Shown one piece after another: positions 41,363-53,821 of a stretch of 64,000 nucleotides of DNA. The DNA comes from Planococcus sp. APC 4015. GTDB taxonomy: Bacteria; Actinomycetota; Actinomycetes; Actinomycetales; Microbacteriaceae. Position 1 is the stretch's first letter. Every line of letters starts with the position of its first letter. Both the position numbers and the translations under genes were made by a program. Under the pieces are notes generated by a model. It saw only the letters and a program-made list of their open reading frames with translations. It had not been told where the DNA came from and did not search any database. Location: positions 206,341-270,340 of the forward strand of contig JASDDH010000001.1 of NCBI GenBank assembly GCA_030407505.1, given 5' to 3'.

Positions 41363-43674
41363 GTCGGTGTTCCCTCTGCGTCGTCGGCCGGGGCGAGGAG
41401 CGCCACGGGGTAGGTGGACAGGAGGTCCTCGAGGCGGATAGTGCCGCCGTCGAAGAGGCGGCCGGTGAAGACGTCCACTGCCGGGCCGCGGTGACGCAGC
41501 AGCGCGGTGTCGCCCCACCCGCCGCGGCGGGCGAGCCCGAGCGGAAGACGCGTGGCGACCGTCAGTACCCCGCCGCGGTCGACCGCGACGGCGTGGCCGG
41601 CGGCCTCGCCGACGACCGGCATCGGCGTGTAGCGGCTGAACAGGTGCGGTGCATCGCGTCGCAGCCGCAGGGCACGCGAGGTGACGAGCATCTTCGCGGC
41701 TCCCCCGGCGTCGATCGGCGGGAGCTCTCCCGCGTCGATCGCGGCCAGCAGGCGCCGACGGTGGGCGAAGTCCACGGGCCGACGGTTGTCGGGGTCCACG
41801 AGCGACATCTCCCAGAGCTCGGAGCCCTGGTAGACGTCGGGGACGCCCGGCCCGGTGAGCTGCAGGGTCTTCACGGCGAGGGAGTTGGACCAGCCGGCTG
41901 CGGCGATCTCGTCGACGAAGCGTTCGACCACCGGGCGGGCGGCGGCGAACGCGGCATCCACGAGCGCGTGCATCCGTTCCTCGAAAGCGGCGTCGGGATC
42001 CCACCACCCGGTCGACTCCGCGGCCTCGCGCGACGCCTTCTCGGCGTACGCGTGCAGACGCTCGGGTGTCGCCGGCCACGAACCGACGATCGCCTGCCAG
42101 AGCAGGTCGTCGAACGGGCCGTCCCCGGTCGAGGCGATCGCCCGCAGCTCGCCGAGCACCTCGACCCAGCGGTCGGGGATCTCCGCGATCACGCTCAGTC
42201 GCGCGCGGACGTCCTCGCCGCGCTTGGTGTCGTGCGTCGACAGGGTCGTCATGGCGTGCGGCCACGAGGCCTGCCGCGCGGCCTGCGCCTCATGGAACCC
42301 GGCGACCTCGAGCGCGAAGACCGACGGATCGCCGCCCACCTCGGTGAGGGTTCCCAGCCTGTTGAAACGGTAGAACGCGGTGTCTTCGACGCCCTTGGCC
42401 ATGACGGGTCCGGTCGTCTGCTGGAACCGACGCGCGACGGCGTTTCCGGGATCGGCGAGCACCGGCACGAGGGTCTCGATCGCGGCGGCGAGGTCGGGAC
42501 GACGCGCCGATGCCTCGGCTGCGGCCGCATGCAGCTGCTCCACGCCGGCCGGCAGATAGGAGCGGTACACGGGGAAGCACGCCAGCAGCTCGGCCAGGGC
42601 GTCCGCTGCCCCCTCGACGGGCGCGGGCAGCTCGCGGACGAGACGTCGGATCTCGGCCACCTGGATCGTGTCGGCGATCATGCGCTTCGTCGTGTGGATG
42701 AGGTCGTGCCACTGAACCCCGGCACCGCGCAGCCGCGCGGCGAGCTCGTCGAGCGTCTTCTCGCCGTCGGGATCGATCAGCACCCGGTCGAACTCGCCGA
42801 GGGCGTCGTAGCCGGTCGTCCCATCGGTCTGCCAGTTGCCCGGAAGAGCCTCTCCGTGCTCGAGGATCTTCTCGACGAGCACGTACGCATGGTCGGTGGC
42901 GTTCGCGAGCATCTCAAGGTAGCCGGCGGGATCCATCAGTCCGTCGGGATGGTCGACGCGCAGTCCGTCGGCGAGGCCCTCGCGGAACCAGCGGACGATC
43001 TCGGTGTGCGTGGCATCGAACACCGCCGGCAGCTCGACCCGCACCCCCGCGAGCGTCGTCACGGCGAAGAACCGCCGGTAGTTCAGCTCAGCAGCCTCGT
43101 CGCGCCAGAAGCGGAGCTCGTAATGCTGGCGATCGAGCACCGCGCGGGTGTCGCCGTCGACCGCCGATCCGGGCGCGAGCGGCAGCACGTGGTCGAAGTA
43201 GCGCAGCACGCCGGCGTCCGCGTCGATCTCGATGTCATCCAGCGCCTCGTCGAGCGACGAGCCGAGCAGCGGAAGCCGGAGCCGGCCTTCGGCGGCATCC
43301 CAGTCGATGTCGAATGCGTCAGCGTGCCGGGAATCGCGCCCGTGGGTCAGGACGTCCCACCACCAGGCGTTCTCGGACGGCGTGCCGACGCCCATGTGGT
43401 TCGGGACGATGTCGATCAGGATGCCGAGCCCGGCCGTCCGCGCCGCGTCGGCGAAGCGGCGGAGGCCGTCCTCGCCGCCCCGTGCGGGATCGATGCGCGT
43501 GGTGTCCACGACGTCGTAGCCGTGGTCGGAACCCTCGCTCGCCGTCAGCAGCGGGGAGAGGTAGGCCCACGAGACTCCGAGGTCGCGCAGGTAGTCGGTG
43601 ACGGCGGCGGCCGCGTCCAGGTCGAACCCGGACCGGATCTGCAGCCGGTACGTGGACAGCGGTCGCCGCGTCAC
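41359..43674 (-). CDS. treY: Malto-oligosyltrehalose synthase
   Basis: A 771-residue TreY. It starts [19 protein letters not shown] and has SHGYDVVD-like ([12 protein letters not shown]) and [11 protein letters not shown] motifs, [13 protein letters not shown] with the catalytic Asp, and a long C-terminal region. It turns the reducing end of maltodextrins into a trehalosyl group. GTG 43674 comes one base after the glgX stop (TGACGTG). The unit glgX-treY-treZ makes trehalose from glycogen. Confidence 0.95.
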   Translation of the reverse strand: MTRRPLSTYRLQIRSGFDLDAAAAVTDYLRDLGVSWAYLSPLLTASEGSDHGYDVVDTTRIDPARGGEDGLRRFADAARTAGLGILIDIVPNHMGVGTPSENAWWWDVLTHGRDSRHADAFDIDWDAAEGRLRLPLLGSSLDEALDDIEIDADAGVLRYFDHVLPLAPGSAVDGDTRAVLDRQHYELRFWRDEAAELNYRRFFAVTTLAGVRVELPAVFDATHTEIVRWFREGLADGLRVDHPDGLMDPAGYLEMLANATDHAYVLVEKILEHGEALPGNWQTDGTTGYDALGEFDRVLIDPDGEKTLDELAARLRGAGVQWHDLIHTTKRMIADTIQVAEIRRLVRELPAPVEGAADALAELLACFPVYRSYLPAGVEQLHAAAAEASARRPDLAAAIETLVPVLADPGNAVARRFQQTTGPVMAKGVEDTAFYRFNRLGTLTEVGGDPSVFALEVAGFHEAQAARQASWPHAMTTLSTHDTKRGEDVRARLSVIAEIPDRWVEVLGELRAIASTGDGPFDDLLWQAIVGSWPATPERLHAYAEKASREAAESTGWWDPDAAFEERMHALVDAAFAAARPVVERFVDEIAAAGWSNSLAVKTLQLTGPGVPDVYQGSELWEMSLVDPDNRRPVDFAHRRRLLAAIDAGELPPIDAGGAAKMLVTSRALRLRRDAPHLFSRYTPMPVVGEAAGHAVAVDRGGVLTVATRLPLGLARRGGWGDTALLRHRGPAVDVFTGRLFDGGTIRLEDLLSTYPVALLAPADDAEGTPT

Positions 43675-43675
43675 G

Positions 43676-45886
<2,211 letters not shown>

Positions 45887-45999
45887 GACGTACTCCTGTC
45901 TCGGCGTGCTGTCGAACGCCGTATCCAGGGTAACGATGCCGTCGCCCCCGCGACGATCCCGAGCCCGACCATTGACAAACCGAGGTGATTGCGCCTAAG

Positions 46000-47430
46000 T
46001 CAGCCGAGCGTCTCGGACGCACCCGTCCCGACGATGTGCATCCGCACGTTGTTCGTCGAGCCCGCGATCCCGGGAGGCGCCCCGGCGGTCATGACGACGC
46101 GATCGCCGATCTCGGCGAGGCCGTTGCCGAGCAGTGCATCGTCGATGATCGTCATCAGCTCGTCGGTGGTCTCGCCACGGGGCACGAGATAGGTCTGCAC
46201 ACCCCAGATCATCGCGTTGCGCGCGCGTGTTCCCGGCAGGTCGGTGAACGAGATGATCGGCACGCGATGGCGCAGGCGCGACATCCGTCGTGCAGAATCG
46301 CCCGACTGGCTGAAGACGCACACGTAGGCGGCATCGACGAATTCCGCGATGCTGGCCGCCGCCAGCGTCAGTGCGCCCGTCTGCGTGCGCGGCTTGGTGC
46401 CCAGAGCCGGGATGCGGGCGAGGCCGTGCACCTCGGTCGACTCGACGATGCGGGCCATGGTCTCGACCACGACGATCGGGTACTTCCCGACGCTCGTCTC
46501 GCCCGAGAGCATCACCGCATCGGCGCCGTCCAGGACGGCGTTGGCGACGTCGCTCGTCTCGGCGCGCGTGGGGACCGGGCTCTCGATCATCGACTCGAGC
46601 ATCTGCGTCGCCACGATGACGGGTTTCGCCCAGCGGCGCGCCAGTTCGATCGCGTGCTTCTGCACGATCGGCACCGCCTCGAGCGGCAGTTCGACGCCCA
46701 GATCGCCGCGGGCGACCATGATGCCGTCGAACGCATCGATGATCTCCTGGAGGGCTTCCACCGCCTCGGGCTTCTCGATCTTCGCGATGATCGGGACGTC
46801 GCGGCCCTCCTCGGCCATGATGACGCGCGCGCGGTGGACGTCCTTCGCGCTGCGCACGAACGACAGCGCGACGATGTCGGCGCCCAGCCGCAGCGCCCAT
46901 CGCAGATCCTGCTCGTCCTTCTTGCTGAGCGCCGCCGTCGTGACGGCCACACCGGGCAGGTTGATGCCCTTGTTGTCGGACACCTCCCCGCCCACGACGA
47001 CCTCGGTGCGCACGTTCACGCCGTCGCTCTCGACGACGCGCAGGCGCACCTTGCCGTCGTTGATCAGGATGGTGTCACCCGCCGCGACATCGGCCGCCAG
47101 GTTCGGATAGGTCGTGCCGACGATGTCGCGCGAGCCCACGACATCCTCCGTGGTGATCGTGAACACGTCGCCGGGCGCGAGCATGTGGGGACCGTCGGCG
47201 AACCGCGCGAGACGGATCTTCGGACCCTGCAGGTCCACGAGCACGCCGACGGCGCGTCCGGTCTCGGCGCCGGCCCGTCGCACGTTCGCGTACGCCTGCT
47301 CGTGCACGGCGTACTCGCCGTGGCTGAGGTTCAGTCTGGCGACGTCGAGGCCCGCACGGACGAGCGACTCGATGACGGCGTAGTCCGCCGTCGCGGGACC
47401 CATGGTGGCGATGATCTTGGCACGACGCAT
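46000..47430 (-). CDS. pyk: Pyruvate kinase
   Basis: A 476-residue pyruvate kinase with the N-terminal RRAKIIATMGPAT, the LNLSHGEY motif, IAKIEKPEAVEAL with the active-site Lys, and VARGDLGVELPLE and MLSGETSVGKYP. It converts phosphoenolpyruvate and ADP to pyruvate and ATP. ATG 47430 has AAAGGT upstream. Alone between glgX and trmD, with 84 bases to trmD. Confidence 0.97.
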   Translation of the reverse strand: MRRAKIIATMGPATADYAVIESLVRAGLDVARLNLSHGEYAVHEQAYANVRRAGAETGRAVGVLVDLQGPKIRLARFADGPHMLAPGDVFTITTEDVVGSRDIVGTTYPNLAADVAAGDTILINDGKVRLRVVESDGVNVRTEVVVGGEVSDNKGINLPGVAVTTAALSKKDEQDLRWALRLGADIVALSFVRSAKDVHRARVIMAEEGRDVPIIAKIEKPEAVEALQEIIDAFDGIMVARGDLGVELPLEAVPIVQKHAIELARRWAKPVIVATQMLESMIESPVPTRAETSDVANAVLDGADAVMLSGETSVGKYPIVVVETMARIVESTEVHGLARIPALGTKPRTQTGALTLAAASIAEFVDAAYVCVFSQSGDSARRMSRLRHRVPIISFTDLPGTRARNAMIWGVQTYLVPRGETTDELMTIIDDALLGNGLAEIGDRVVMTAGAPPGIAGSTNNVRMHIVGTGASETLG

Positions 47431-47514
47431 CGGTGACCTTTCGACGGTGGCAGGTCTCCACTCTGGCGCATGACGGGTTACCTCCGCATGACGGCTTCGT
47501 GACGTGCGGGCGCT

Positions 47515-48228
47515 CTACTCCGCGTCGTCCAGCAGATCGGGTCGCCGCTCGCGGGTGCGCTCGAGCTGCTGCATCCGCCGCCATTCGGCCACGCGGCCGT
47601 GATGACCGCTCATCAGCACCGGGGGCACGTCGTACTCGCGCCAGCTCGCGGGCTTCGTGTACGAGGGGTATTCGAGCAGGCCGTCCTCATGGCTCTCCTC
47701 GACGAGGCTCGCGGGATTGCCCACGACACCCGGGATGAGGCGCCCGATCGCCTCGATCATCGCCATCGCCGCCACTTCTCCCCCATTGAGGACGTAGTCG
47801 CCGAGGCTCATGAGCCGAACCTCGCCGAGGGTCTGCGCATAGGCGAACACCCGCTCGTCGATGCCCTCGTAGCGTCCGCAGCCGAAGACGAGATGGGGTG
47901 CCCCGGCGAGTTCGCGCGCGGTGGCCTGGGTGAAGCGCTCGCCGGCCGGTGACGGGAAGACGAAGATCGGGCGACCGTCGTCCTCGGAGCCGCTCGAGGC
48001 GTCGGCGGCGATCGCATCGACCGCCTCGCCCCACGGCTCGGGCTTCATCACCATGCCGGCGCCGCCGCCGTACGGCGAGTCGTCGACCGTGCGGTGGCGG
48101 TCGTGGGTGTGGTCGCGCAGGTCGTGCACGCGGATGTCGAGGATCCCGTTGCCGCGCGCCTTGCCCAGCAGCGACACTTCGAGCACGTCGAAGAACGACG
48201 GGAAGATCGAGATGACGTCGATGCGCAC
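47515..48228 (-). CDS. trmD: tRNA (guanine-N1)-methyltransferase
   Basis: A 237-residue TrmD. It has the SPOUT knot region [33 protein letters not shown] and the [22 protein letters not shown]-terminal segment. It methylates G37 of tRNAs that read CUN, CCN and CGG codons, protecting the reading frame. It follows rimM by 1 base. The usual next gene, rplS, is displaced. Confidence 0.97.
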   Translation of the reverse strand: MRIDVISIFPSFFDVLEVSLLGKARGNGILDIRVHDLRDHTHDRHRTVDDSPYGGGAGMVMKPEPWGEAVDAIAADASSGSEDDGRPIFVFPSPAGERFTQATARELAGAPHLVFGCGRYEGIDERVFAYAQTLGEVRLMSLGDYVLNGGEVAAMAMIEAIGRLIPGVVGNPASLVEESHEDGLLEYPSYTKPASWREYDVPPVLMSGHHGRVAEWRRMQQLERTRERRPDLLDDAE

Positions 48229-48229
48229 G

Positions 48230-48862
48230 TCAGACCTCTTCGGCTGCCTCGGGCTGCTCGTCGTCGCCGGGGAGATCTTCGAAGAGTCCCGGCGGCGGGG
48301 TGACGATGACGCGTCCCGCGGTGATGTCGACCTCGGGGACGATCGCCTTGACGAACGGGACGAGGATCTCGGCGTCGCCGGATCTCACGATCAGCATGTC
48401 CTGTGCGGGGAAGTGATCCACGCGGACGACGCGACCGACCACGACGTCGTCGCGGACGACGTCCAGTCCGACGAGCTGGTGGTCGTACCAGGCGTCGTCT
48501 TCGGTGGGCGCCTCGGCGGCGTCCTGGTCGACCCAGAGGATGGCGCGGATCAGCTCTTCGGCGGCATCGCGGTCGTCGACGCCGTCGAAGAAGGCGACGG
48601 CATGGCTGTTCATCCACCGGAACTCACGCACCGTGAGCGGCTTGCCGTGCCACGGCGACGAATCGGGCACCTGCAGCGTGAAGGTGGCTCCGGGAACGAA
48701 GCGGCCGTCGGGATCGTCGGTGTAGAGCTCGAGCTTGATCGCGCCCTTGAGTCCGTGGGCCTTGACGAGCCGGCCGACACGGAGCTGCGTGCGTCCCTCG
48801 GGGACGCCGGTCATGGGCGGGCGAGCGTCGTTCTGCTCGTCCGCGGACTCTGCGGCGGTCAT
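48230..48862 (-). CDS. rimM: Ribosome maturation factor RimM
   Basis: A 210-residue RimM. The RimM N-domain contains [21 protein letters not shown] and the PRC-barrel C-domain contains [29 protein letters not shown] and [23 protein letters not shown]. It assists 30S head maturation with S19. The ATG start overlaps the KhpA stop. The N- and C-terminal extensions are acidic. Confidence 0.96.
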   Translation of the reverse strand: MTAAESADEQNDARPPMTGVPEGRTQLRVGRLVKAHGLKGAIKLELYTDDPDGRFVPGATFTLQVPDSSPWHGKPLTVREFRWMNSHAVAFFDGVDDRDAAEELIRAILWVDQDAAEAPTEDDAWYDHQLVGLDVVRDDVVVGRVVRVDHFPAQDMLIVRSGDAEILVPFVKAIVPEVDITAGRVIVTPPPGLFEDLPGDDEQPEAAEEV

Positions 48863-49092
48863 CAGTCGTCTGCGACGTCGACGCGTACGCGGCGTCCGTC
48901 GGCCAGTGCGGTGATGAGCGTGCGCAGCGCCTTGGCGGTGCGTCCGCCGCGCCCGATCACGCGACCCCGGTCATCCGGGTGCACGTGCACCTCGAGGACG
49001 TCGCCACGGGGCGACGTGGACGACTGGATGCGGACATCGTCGGGGTGATCGACGATGCCCTTGACGACGTGTTCGAGCGCGGCGGCGAGCAA
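48862..49092 (-). CDS. khpA: KH-domain RNA-binding protein KhpA
   Basis: A 76-residue single KH-domain protein with the GxxG loop in GRVIGRGGRTAKALRTLI. It binds RNA and is conserved between rpsP and rimM. The TTG start at 49092 has GGAG ending 9 bases before it, across the rpsP stop, so it is coupled to rpsP. No ATG or GTG is available in frame upstream. Confidence 0.9.
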   Translation of the reverse strand: MLAAALEHVVKGIVDHPDDVRIQSSTSPRGDVLEVHVHPDDRGRVIGRGGRTAKALRTLITALADGRRVRVDVADD

Positions 49093-49096
49093 CGGA

Positions 49097-49504
49097 TTAC
49101 TCCGCGTCGGCGTCGGCGGCGGGCGCCTCGGCGGCGGGCTCGTCAGCCTTCTTCTCGGCCTTGGGCTTGACGACCGACTTCTTCGCGGCGTCGATCGAGA
49201 ACTCGGGCTTGGGCTCGCGCACCTTGACCGTCGAGACGGCGTCGGCGTCGCCCTGGAACTTGCCCCAGTCGCCGGTCAGCTTGAGCAGCACGAGAACCTG
49301 CTCGGTCGGCTGTGCGCCGACGCCCAGCCAGTACTGCGCGCGCTCCGAGTCGACCTCGATGAACGAGGGCTGCTCGGTGGGGTGGTACTTGCCGATCTCT
49401 TCGATGACACGACCGTCGCGCTTGGTGCGCGAGTCGGCGACGACGATGCGGTAGTAAGGCGCACGGATCTTGCCCATGCGCTTGAGACGGATCTTGACAG
49501 CCAC
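49097..49504 (-). CDS. rpsP: 30S ribosomal protein S16
   Basis: A 135-residue S16. The core ([31 protein letters not shown], and [15 protein letters not shown]) is followed by a tail of about 50 residues with a lysine-rich part and an Ala/Glu-rich end. GTG 49504 has AGGAG upstream. It is first in the rpsP-khpA-rimM-trmD unit. Confidence 0.96.
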   Translation of the reverse strand: MAVKIRLKRMGKIRAPYYRIVVADSRTKRDGRVIEEIGKYHPTEQPSFIEVDSERAQYWLGVGAQPTEQVLVLLKLTGDWGKFQGDADAVSTVKVREPKPEFSIDAAKKSVVKPKAEKKADEPAAEAPAADADAE

Positions 49505-49602
49505 GATTCTCCTGAATTGTGTGGAGGTGAGACGAACCGGTCGCCTGGGGAGTGGGGTGCACACCCGGCGGGAGCTCAAAGGGAGGACATCGGTGCTGGA
49601 TA

Positions 49603-49629
49603 GAGGGTCGAGCACCACGTCCGACCCTC
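49603..49629 (-). promoter_or_regulatory. Hairpin in the rpsP leader
   Basis: GAGGGTCG and CGACCCTC form an 8-bp stem with an 11-base loop in the 193-base gap between rpsP and the divergent ligase gene. It is a candidate regulatory structure for rpsP; no recognised leader motif was found. Confidence 0.35.
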
Positions 49630-49697
49630 CATTCTTGCAGATGACACGGCGTGCTGCGAAACCGGATGCCGCGCTCGCCTCGTGCCAGACTGAGCGG

Positions 49698-50861
49698 ATG
49701 ACCGAGGCCTTCGCCACCTCCGCCCGTTCGACGGTGGGACTCGAGTGGGAACTCATGCTCGCGGACGGCGGGACGGGCGACCTCGTGCCACGTGCGCCCG
49801 AGGTGCTGGAGGCGCTCGGCGACTCGTCCGAGCTCGAGCGGTACACCGTGACCGGCGAGCTTCTGACGAACACCGTCGAGGTCACCAGCGGCGTGGGCGA
49901 CACGGTCGCCGCGGCCGTCGACGACATCGCCGACGCGATCGCCTCGGTGCGCACGGCCAGCGATCCGCTGGGCATCGAGCTGCTCTGCGCGGGCAGCCAT
50001 CCGTTCGCGCAGTGGTACGACCAGCAGATCACCGACAAGACCCGGTATCACAAGCTCATCGAGCGCACCCAGTGGTGGGGGCGCAACATGATGATCTGGG
50101 GCATCCACGTGCACGTCGGCGTCGACGACGTCAACAAGGTGTTCCCGATCATCAACGCCCTGGCCGTCTACCTCCCCCACCTGCAGGCGCTGTCGGCGTC
50201 GAGCCCCTTCTGGGCGGGCGACCGTACGGGCTACGCCTCGAACCGCAGCCTCGTCTTCCAGCAGCTGCCGACCGCGGGCCTGCCGTGGCCGCTGCAGGAC
50301 TGGTCCGAGTTCGAGGCCTACATCGACGGCATGGTGCGCACCGGCGTCATCGAGGACGCCAGCGAGGTGCGGTGGGACATCCGTCCCGCGCCGCGCTGGG
50401 GCACGATCGAGGTGCGCGCGTGCGACGGCATGTCGACGCTCCCCGAGCTCGCCGCCGTCGCATCGCTCGTGCAGGTGCTCGTCGAGCACTTCTCGCGCGA
50501 GCTCGACGACGGGCGTCCGCTCACGACGCTCCCGCCGTGGTTCGTGCGCGAGAACAAGTGGCGGGCGGCGCGCTACGGCCTGGACGCGCGGGTGATCGTG
50601 GATGCCGAGGGCACGCAGCGCCTCGTCACCGAGCACCTGCGCGAGACGATCGAGGGCCTCCGCGACACCGCCGTCGAGCTGAAGTGCGCGCGCGAGTTCG
50701 CCGGGCTCGAGACCATCCTCACCCAGGGCGCGAGCTCGACCCGCCAGACGCTGGTGGCGGATGCCGCCGACGGCGACCTGCGCGAGGTCGTGGCGCACCT
50801 GATCCGGGAGTTCCGCGCCGGTCCGACGCTGCGCGATCACCTCGCGAGCCTCGGGCACTGA
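49698..50861 (+). CDS. YbdK-type glutamate-cysteine ligase-like protein
   Basis: A 387-residue carboxylate-amine ligase of the YbdK/GCS2 group. It contains [12 protein letters not shown] (GxExE-like), [35 protein letters not shown] and [15 protein letters not shown]. The family forms gamma-glutamyl or related amide bonds with ATP. The substrate is not certain; mycothiol-producing actinobacteria do not rely on glutathione. ATG 49698 is 6 bases after CAGACT, consistent with a leaderless mRNA. Confidence 0.88.
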   Translation: MTEAFATSARSTVGLEWELMLADGGTGDLVPRAPEVLEALGDSSELERYTVTGELLTNTVEVTSGVGDTVAAAVDDIADAIASVRTASDPLGIELLCAGSHPFAQWYDQQITDKTRYHKLIERTQWWGRNMMIWGIHVHVGVDDVNKVFPIINALAVYLPHLQALSASSPFWAGDRTGYASNRSLVFQQLPTAGLPWPLQDWSEFEAYIDGMVRTGVIEDASEVRWDIRPAPRWGTIEVRACDGMSTLPELAAVASLVQVLVEHFSRELDDGRPLTTLPPWFVRENKWRAARYGLDARVIVDAEGTQRLVTEHLRETIEGLRDTAVELKCAREFAGLETILTQGASSTRQTLVADAADGDLREVVAHLIREFRAGPTLRDHLASLGH

Positions 50862-50866
50862 CGGGC

Positions 50867-52540
50867 TCAGTCGCGCCGAGGCTCGGGCGCGGCATCCCCC
50901 TCGAGCACGAACGTCGACATGCCGTGCTCGGTCTTCTGCCAGTAGTGGGGCTTGGTGATGAGCTGCCAGAGCGCCTTGTATGACGCTGCGGAGTGCAGAA
51001 GCCAGTAGATCGGGTTGAGAAGGGCCCAGCCGACGAGCCAGAACGCCCCGCGCTTGTACGGACCCATCATGTTCAGGTACACCATGAGCCCGTTTCCGAC
51101 GAGGAAGTTCAGCAGGCACAGCCACAGGACGAACGGCGGGAACGCCGCCGAGAAGTCCGCCCACGGCAGGAAGAACGACGCCAGCAGCAGCGCGGTGAAC
51201 GGGATGACCCCGAGGAACGTCAGCGGTGTCCCCGCGATGAGCAGCGCGAAGGCCGCGAACCGGCGGAGTCCGATCTTCCCGACGAGGCGACCGGGGCGCC
51301 GCGCGTGCACGAGTGCGGTCTGCATGTAGCCCTTGATCCAGCGGCTGCGCTGCCCGATGAAGATGCCCATCCGCGAGGTCGCCTCCTCCATGGTGGTGGA
51401 GTCGACGACGCCGACCCGGTACCCCAGTGCGCTCGAGCGGATGCCGAGATCGGCGTCCTCGGTGACGTTGTAGGGGTCCCACCCGCCGAGCTCGCGCAGG
51501 GCTCCGGTGCGGAAGTGGTTCGAGGTGCCGCCGAGCGGAATCGGCAGGTCGCGCACGTCGAGACCGGCCAGCATGTAGTCGAACCAGTAGCTGTACTCGA
51601 GGGAGAACATCCGGGTGAGCACGTTCTCGCGGGCGTTGAAGTAGTTGAGCGCCGCCTGCATGACGACGGTGGTGGGGCCCGAGCGGTCGAAGGCGATCAC
51701 CGTCTTCTTCAGCTGGTCGGGCTCGGGTGCATCCTCGGCGTCGTAGATCACGAGGTACTCGCCGCGCGCGACCGCGAGTCCGACGTTGCACGCGCGCGGC
51801 TTCGTCTGCGGCGCTCCCTTCGGAACGACCACGACGATGAAGTTCTCCGGCGGGTCGGATGCCGCGATGGCATCCCGGGTCTCGTCATCCTCCTCCTCCA
51901 CGAGGATCAGGACCTCGAGCTTGTCGATCGGATAGTCCAGACGACCCAGGTTCTCCACCAGCCGCCCGACGATCCGAGCTTCGCGGAAGACGGGCACGAG
52001 CACCGTGTAGACGGGCAGATCGCTGTCGCGGACGGCGGCGATCGCGTCGGGCGCGACGTGCGTCACCAGGTCGTACCGCGAGCCGCGCAGCGCGATGGAG
52101 AACTTGAACAGGGTGCTCGCCAGGAAGACGGAGCTCGCGACGGCGATGAAGGTCACGAGGGTCGGCAGCGGCCACACGATCGCCGATCCGATCACCGCGA
52201 CCAGCGCGATGACACCGCCGACCTTCTGACCGCGCGACAGGACGTGACGCGCCGACAGCTCCGGGTCCCGGTGATAGAGCCCGTTGGCAGCCTCCTCCAC
52301 GAACTCGTCGCGGAACCGGTCGACGATCAGCGAGACGATGTCGGCCTGACGGATCGGCACGATGCGCACCCGCGCACCCAGCGCCTCGGAGATCCGCGCG
52401 GTGCGTCGTGCCGACTCGGGCATCGAGGACCCCACGACGACGACGTCGTCTTCCCGCGCGAGCGGCACCCAGCCTTCCTGCGCGTATCGGTGGCGGAGCG
52501 TGTCGGTCAGGAGTGAGGGATCGACTGCGGCGAGGTTCAC
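50867..52540 (-). CDS. Membrane glycosyltransferase, family 2 (NfrB-like)
   Basis: A 557-residue protein. The first 100 residues look like a GspE/NfrB-type N-terminal domain (DPSLLTDTLRHRYAQEGWVPL). Two membrane spans (about 106-147) precede the GT-A domain with DAED at 267-270, TEDADL at 360-365 and QRSRW at 397-401, the D,D,D,QxxRW signature of processive glycosyltransferases. Three or more spans close the protein. It would polymerise or transfer sugar at the membrane; the product is unknown. GTG 52540 overlaps the upstream stop (GTGA). Confidence 0.88.
   Translation of the reverse strand: MNLAAVDPSLLTDTLRHRYAQEGWVPLAREDDVVVVGSSMPESARRTARISEALGARVRIVPIRQADIVSLIVDRFRDEFVEEAANGLYHRDPELSARHVLSRGQKVGGVIALVAVIGSAIVWPLPTLVTFIAVASSVFLASTLFKFSIALRGSRYDLVTHVAPDAIAAVRDSDLPVYTVLVPVFREARIVGRLVENLGRLDYPIDKLEVLILVEEEDDETRDAIAASDPPENFIVVVVPKGAPQTKPRACNVGLAVARGEYLVIYDAEDAPEPDQLKKTVIAFDRSGPTTVVMQAALNYFNARENVLTRMFSLEYSYWFDYMLAGLDVRDLPIPLGGTSNHFRTGALRELGGWDPYNVTEDADLGIRSSALGYRVGVVDSTTMEEATSRMGIFIGQRSRWIKGYMQTALVHARRPGRLVGKIGLRRFAAFALLIAGTPLTFLGVIPFTALLLASFFLPWADFSAAFPPFVLWLCLLNFLVGNGLMVYLNMMGPYKRGAFWLVGWALLNPIYWLLHSAASYKALWQLITKPHYWQKTEHGMSTFVLEGDAAPEPRRD
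50872..50891 (+). terminator. Short hairpin at the convergent junction
   Basis: CGCGCC and GGCGCG form a 6-bp stem with an 8-base loop just after the YbdK-type ligase stop, inside the end of the opposite gene. It may end the ligase transcript. Confidence 0.35.
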
Positions 52541-53703
52541 GAGACGGCTCCGAAGGTGTCCATCCACGAGCGGACGATCGGCCATTGCAATGCGGTCAGC
52601 CAGCCCAGGATCCACAGCAGGACGCCCACCCCGGCGGTCAGGACGGATTGCCCCGCGTCCGTGGGCGTCGGCACGATCGAGATCGCGAGCAGCAGGAGCA
52701 GCACATACGTGACACCCGCAACTCCCGGCGGGGTGAGCCCCAGGATGAAGGCGAGGACGGTGCTGGCCATCAGGAGCACCGAGATCAGGGCCGTGCCGGG
52801 GTATCCCAGCCCGAAAGAGGCGATGACCATGACCACCAGCGGGGCGATGTAGAGCCAGCCCAGCGGTGTGGCCAGCGACTCCGCGAATCCGACTGCGCGG
52901 TCCGGGTCCCAGGCGAGGTCGCCCCGCACCATCGCGAGCGGTCCCGCCCCGAACGCGATGCCCAGCACCGCGAGCGACCCGAAGAGCGTCACGGTCGGGA
53001 ACGCCACCACGACCGCGTTGGCCACTCGCGCGCCCTGACGCGACTGGATGATCAGTCCGCCGCCCAGCGCCGCGACGAGGGCCGCGAAGACGGTGGTCGT
53101 GTCGGAGAAGGCGGCGCAGGCGAAGAGGATGCCGGCACGGAACCCCGCCTGGGTGTTCGCCCACGTGACGAAGCGGACCAGGTCGACCATGGCCAGACCG
53201 AAGAACATCAGACCGATCGTGGCCTCGAAGTTCGTCATGACCACGTAGGTGTACAGCGGCGTGGTGGCGAGGACGAGGACCAGGATCACCCGCACCGGCA
53301 CCGGGAAGGACTTGCGCAGGAGCGATTGGAGGATGAGTTGGAGGGTGAACGCGGCGCCGATCGATCCGGCGATCGCGAGGCCGAACGCGCCACCGGGCAC
53401 GACGGCGGCGCCCAGGCTCGTGATCGGCGGGTAGAGCTGCCCGATGACACCCACGCCCGGCGTGCTCCAGTCCAGCGAGGCCATGCGATCGGCGAGTGCC
53501 GCGTTCGCGGTGCCGGACCAGTCACCACCGGAGGCCGCGTTCCACCAGACCGCGAGGCCGGAGTAGAACGCGGCGATGAGCAGCCGCAGTCCCCAACGGG
53601 CACCGGTTCGGAGCGGATACTTCGGGAGGCGTCCGGTCTGGCTCTCGACGAATTGAGGCGTGTCGCGCTCGAACACATCGACGGTGGAGACCCTGCTCGC
53701 CAT
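52537..53703 (-). CDS. Polytopic membrane protein, unknown function
   Basis: A 388-residue protein with about ten hydrophobic segments after a 35-residue hydrophilic N-terminus. I see no catalytic motif. It is coupled to the glycosyltransferase by a GTGA overlap, so the two probably work together, perhaps the membrane protein supplying substrate or the export path. I could not assign it to a known family. Confidence 0.75.
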   Translation of the reverse strand: MASRVSTVDVFERDTPQFVESQTGRLPKYPLRTGARWGLRLLIAAFYSGLAVWWNAASGGDWSGTANAALADRMASLDWSTPGVGVIGQLYPPITSLGAAVVPGGAFGLAIAGSIGAAFTLQLILQSLLRKSFPVPVRVILVLVLATTPLYTYVVMTNFEATIGLMFFGLAMVDLVRFVTWANTQAGFRAGILFACAAFSDTTTVFAALVAALGGGLIIQSRQGARVANAVVVAFPTVTLFGSLAVLGIAFGAGPLAMVRGDLAWDPDRAVGFAESLATPLGWLYIAPLVVMVIASFGLGYPGTALISVLLMASTVLAFILGLTPPGVAGVTYVLLLLLAISIVPTPTDAGQSVLTAGVGVLLWILGWLTALQWPIVRSWMDTFGAVS

Positions 53704-53821
53704 CGGCTCTCGTCATCCCTTCGACGAGCGCCCCCAGCACCCCGCCATCAGCCCCAGCATCCGGTGTCCTCAGGCTACCGCGATCCGGACTCCCCCGGAG
53801 CCAAGCGGTGCGGAGCGTCGC

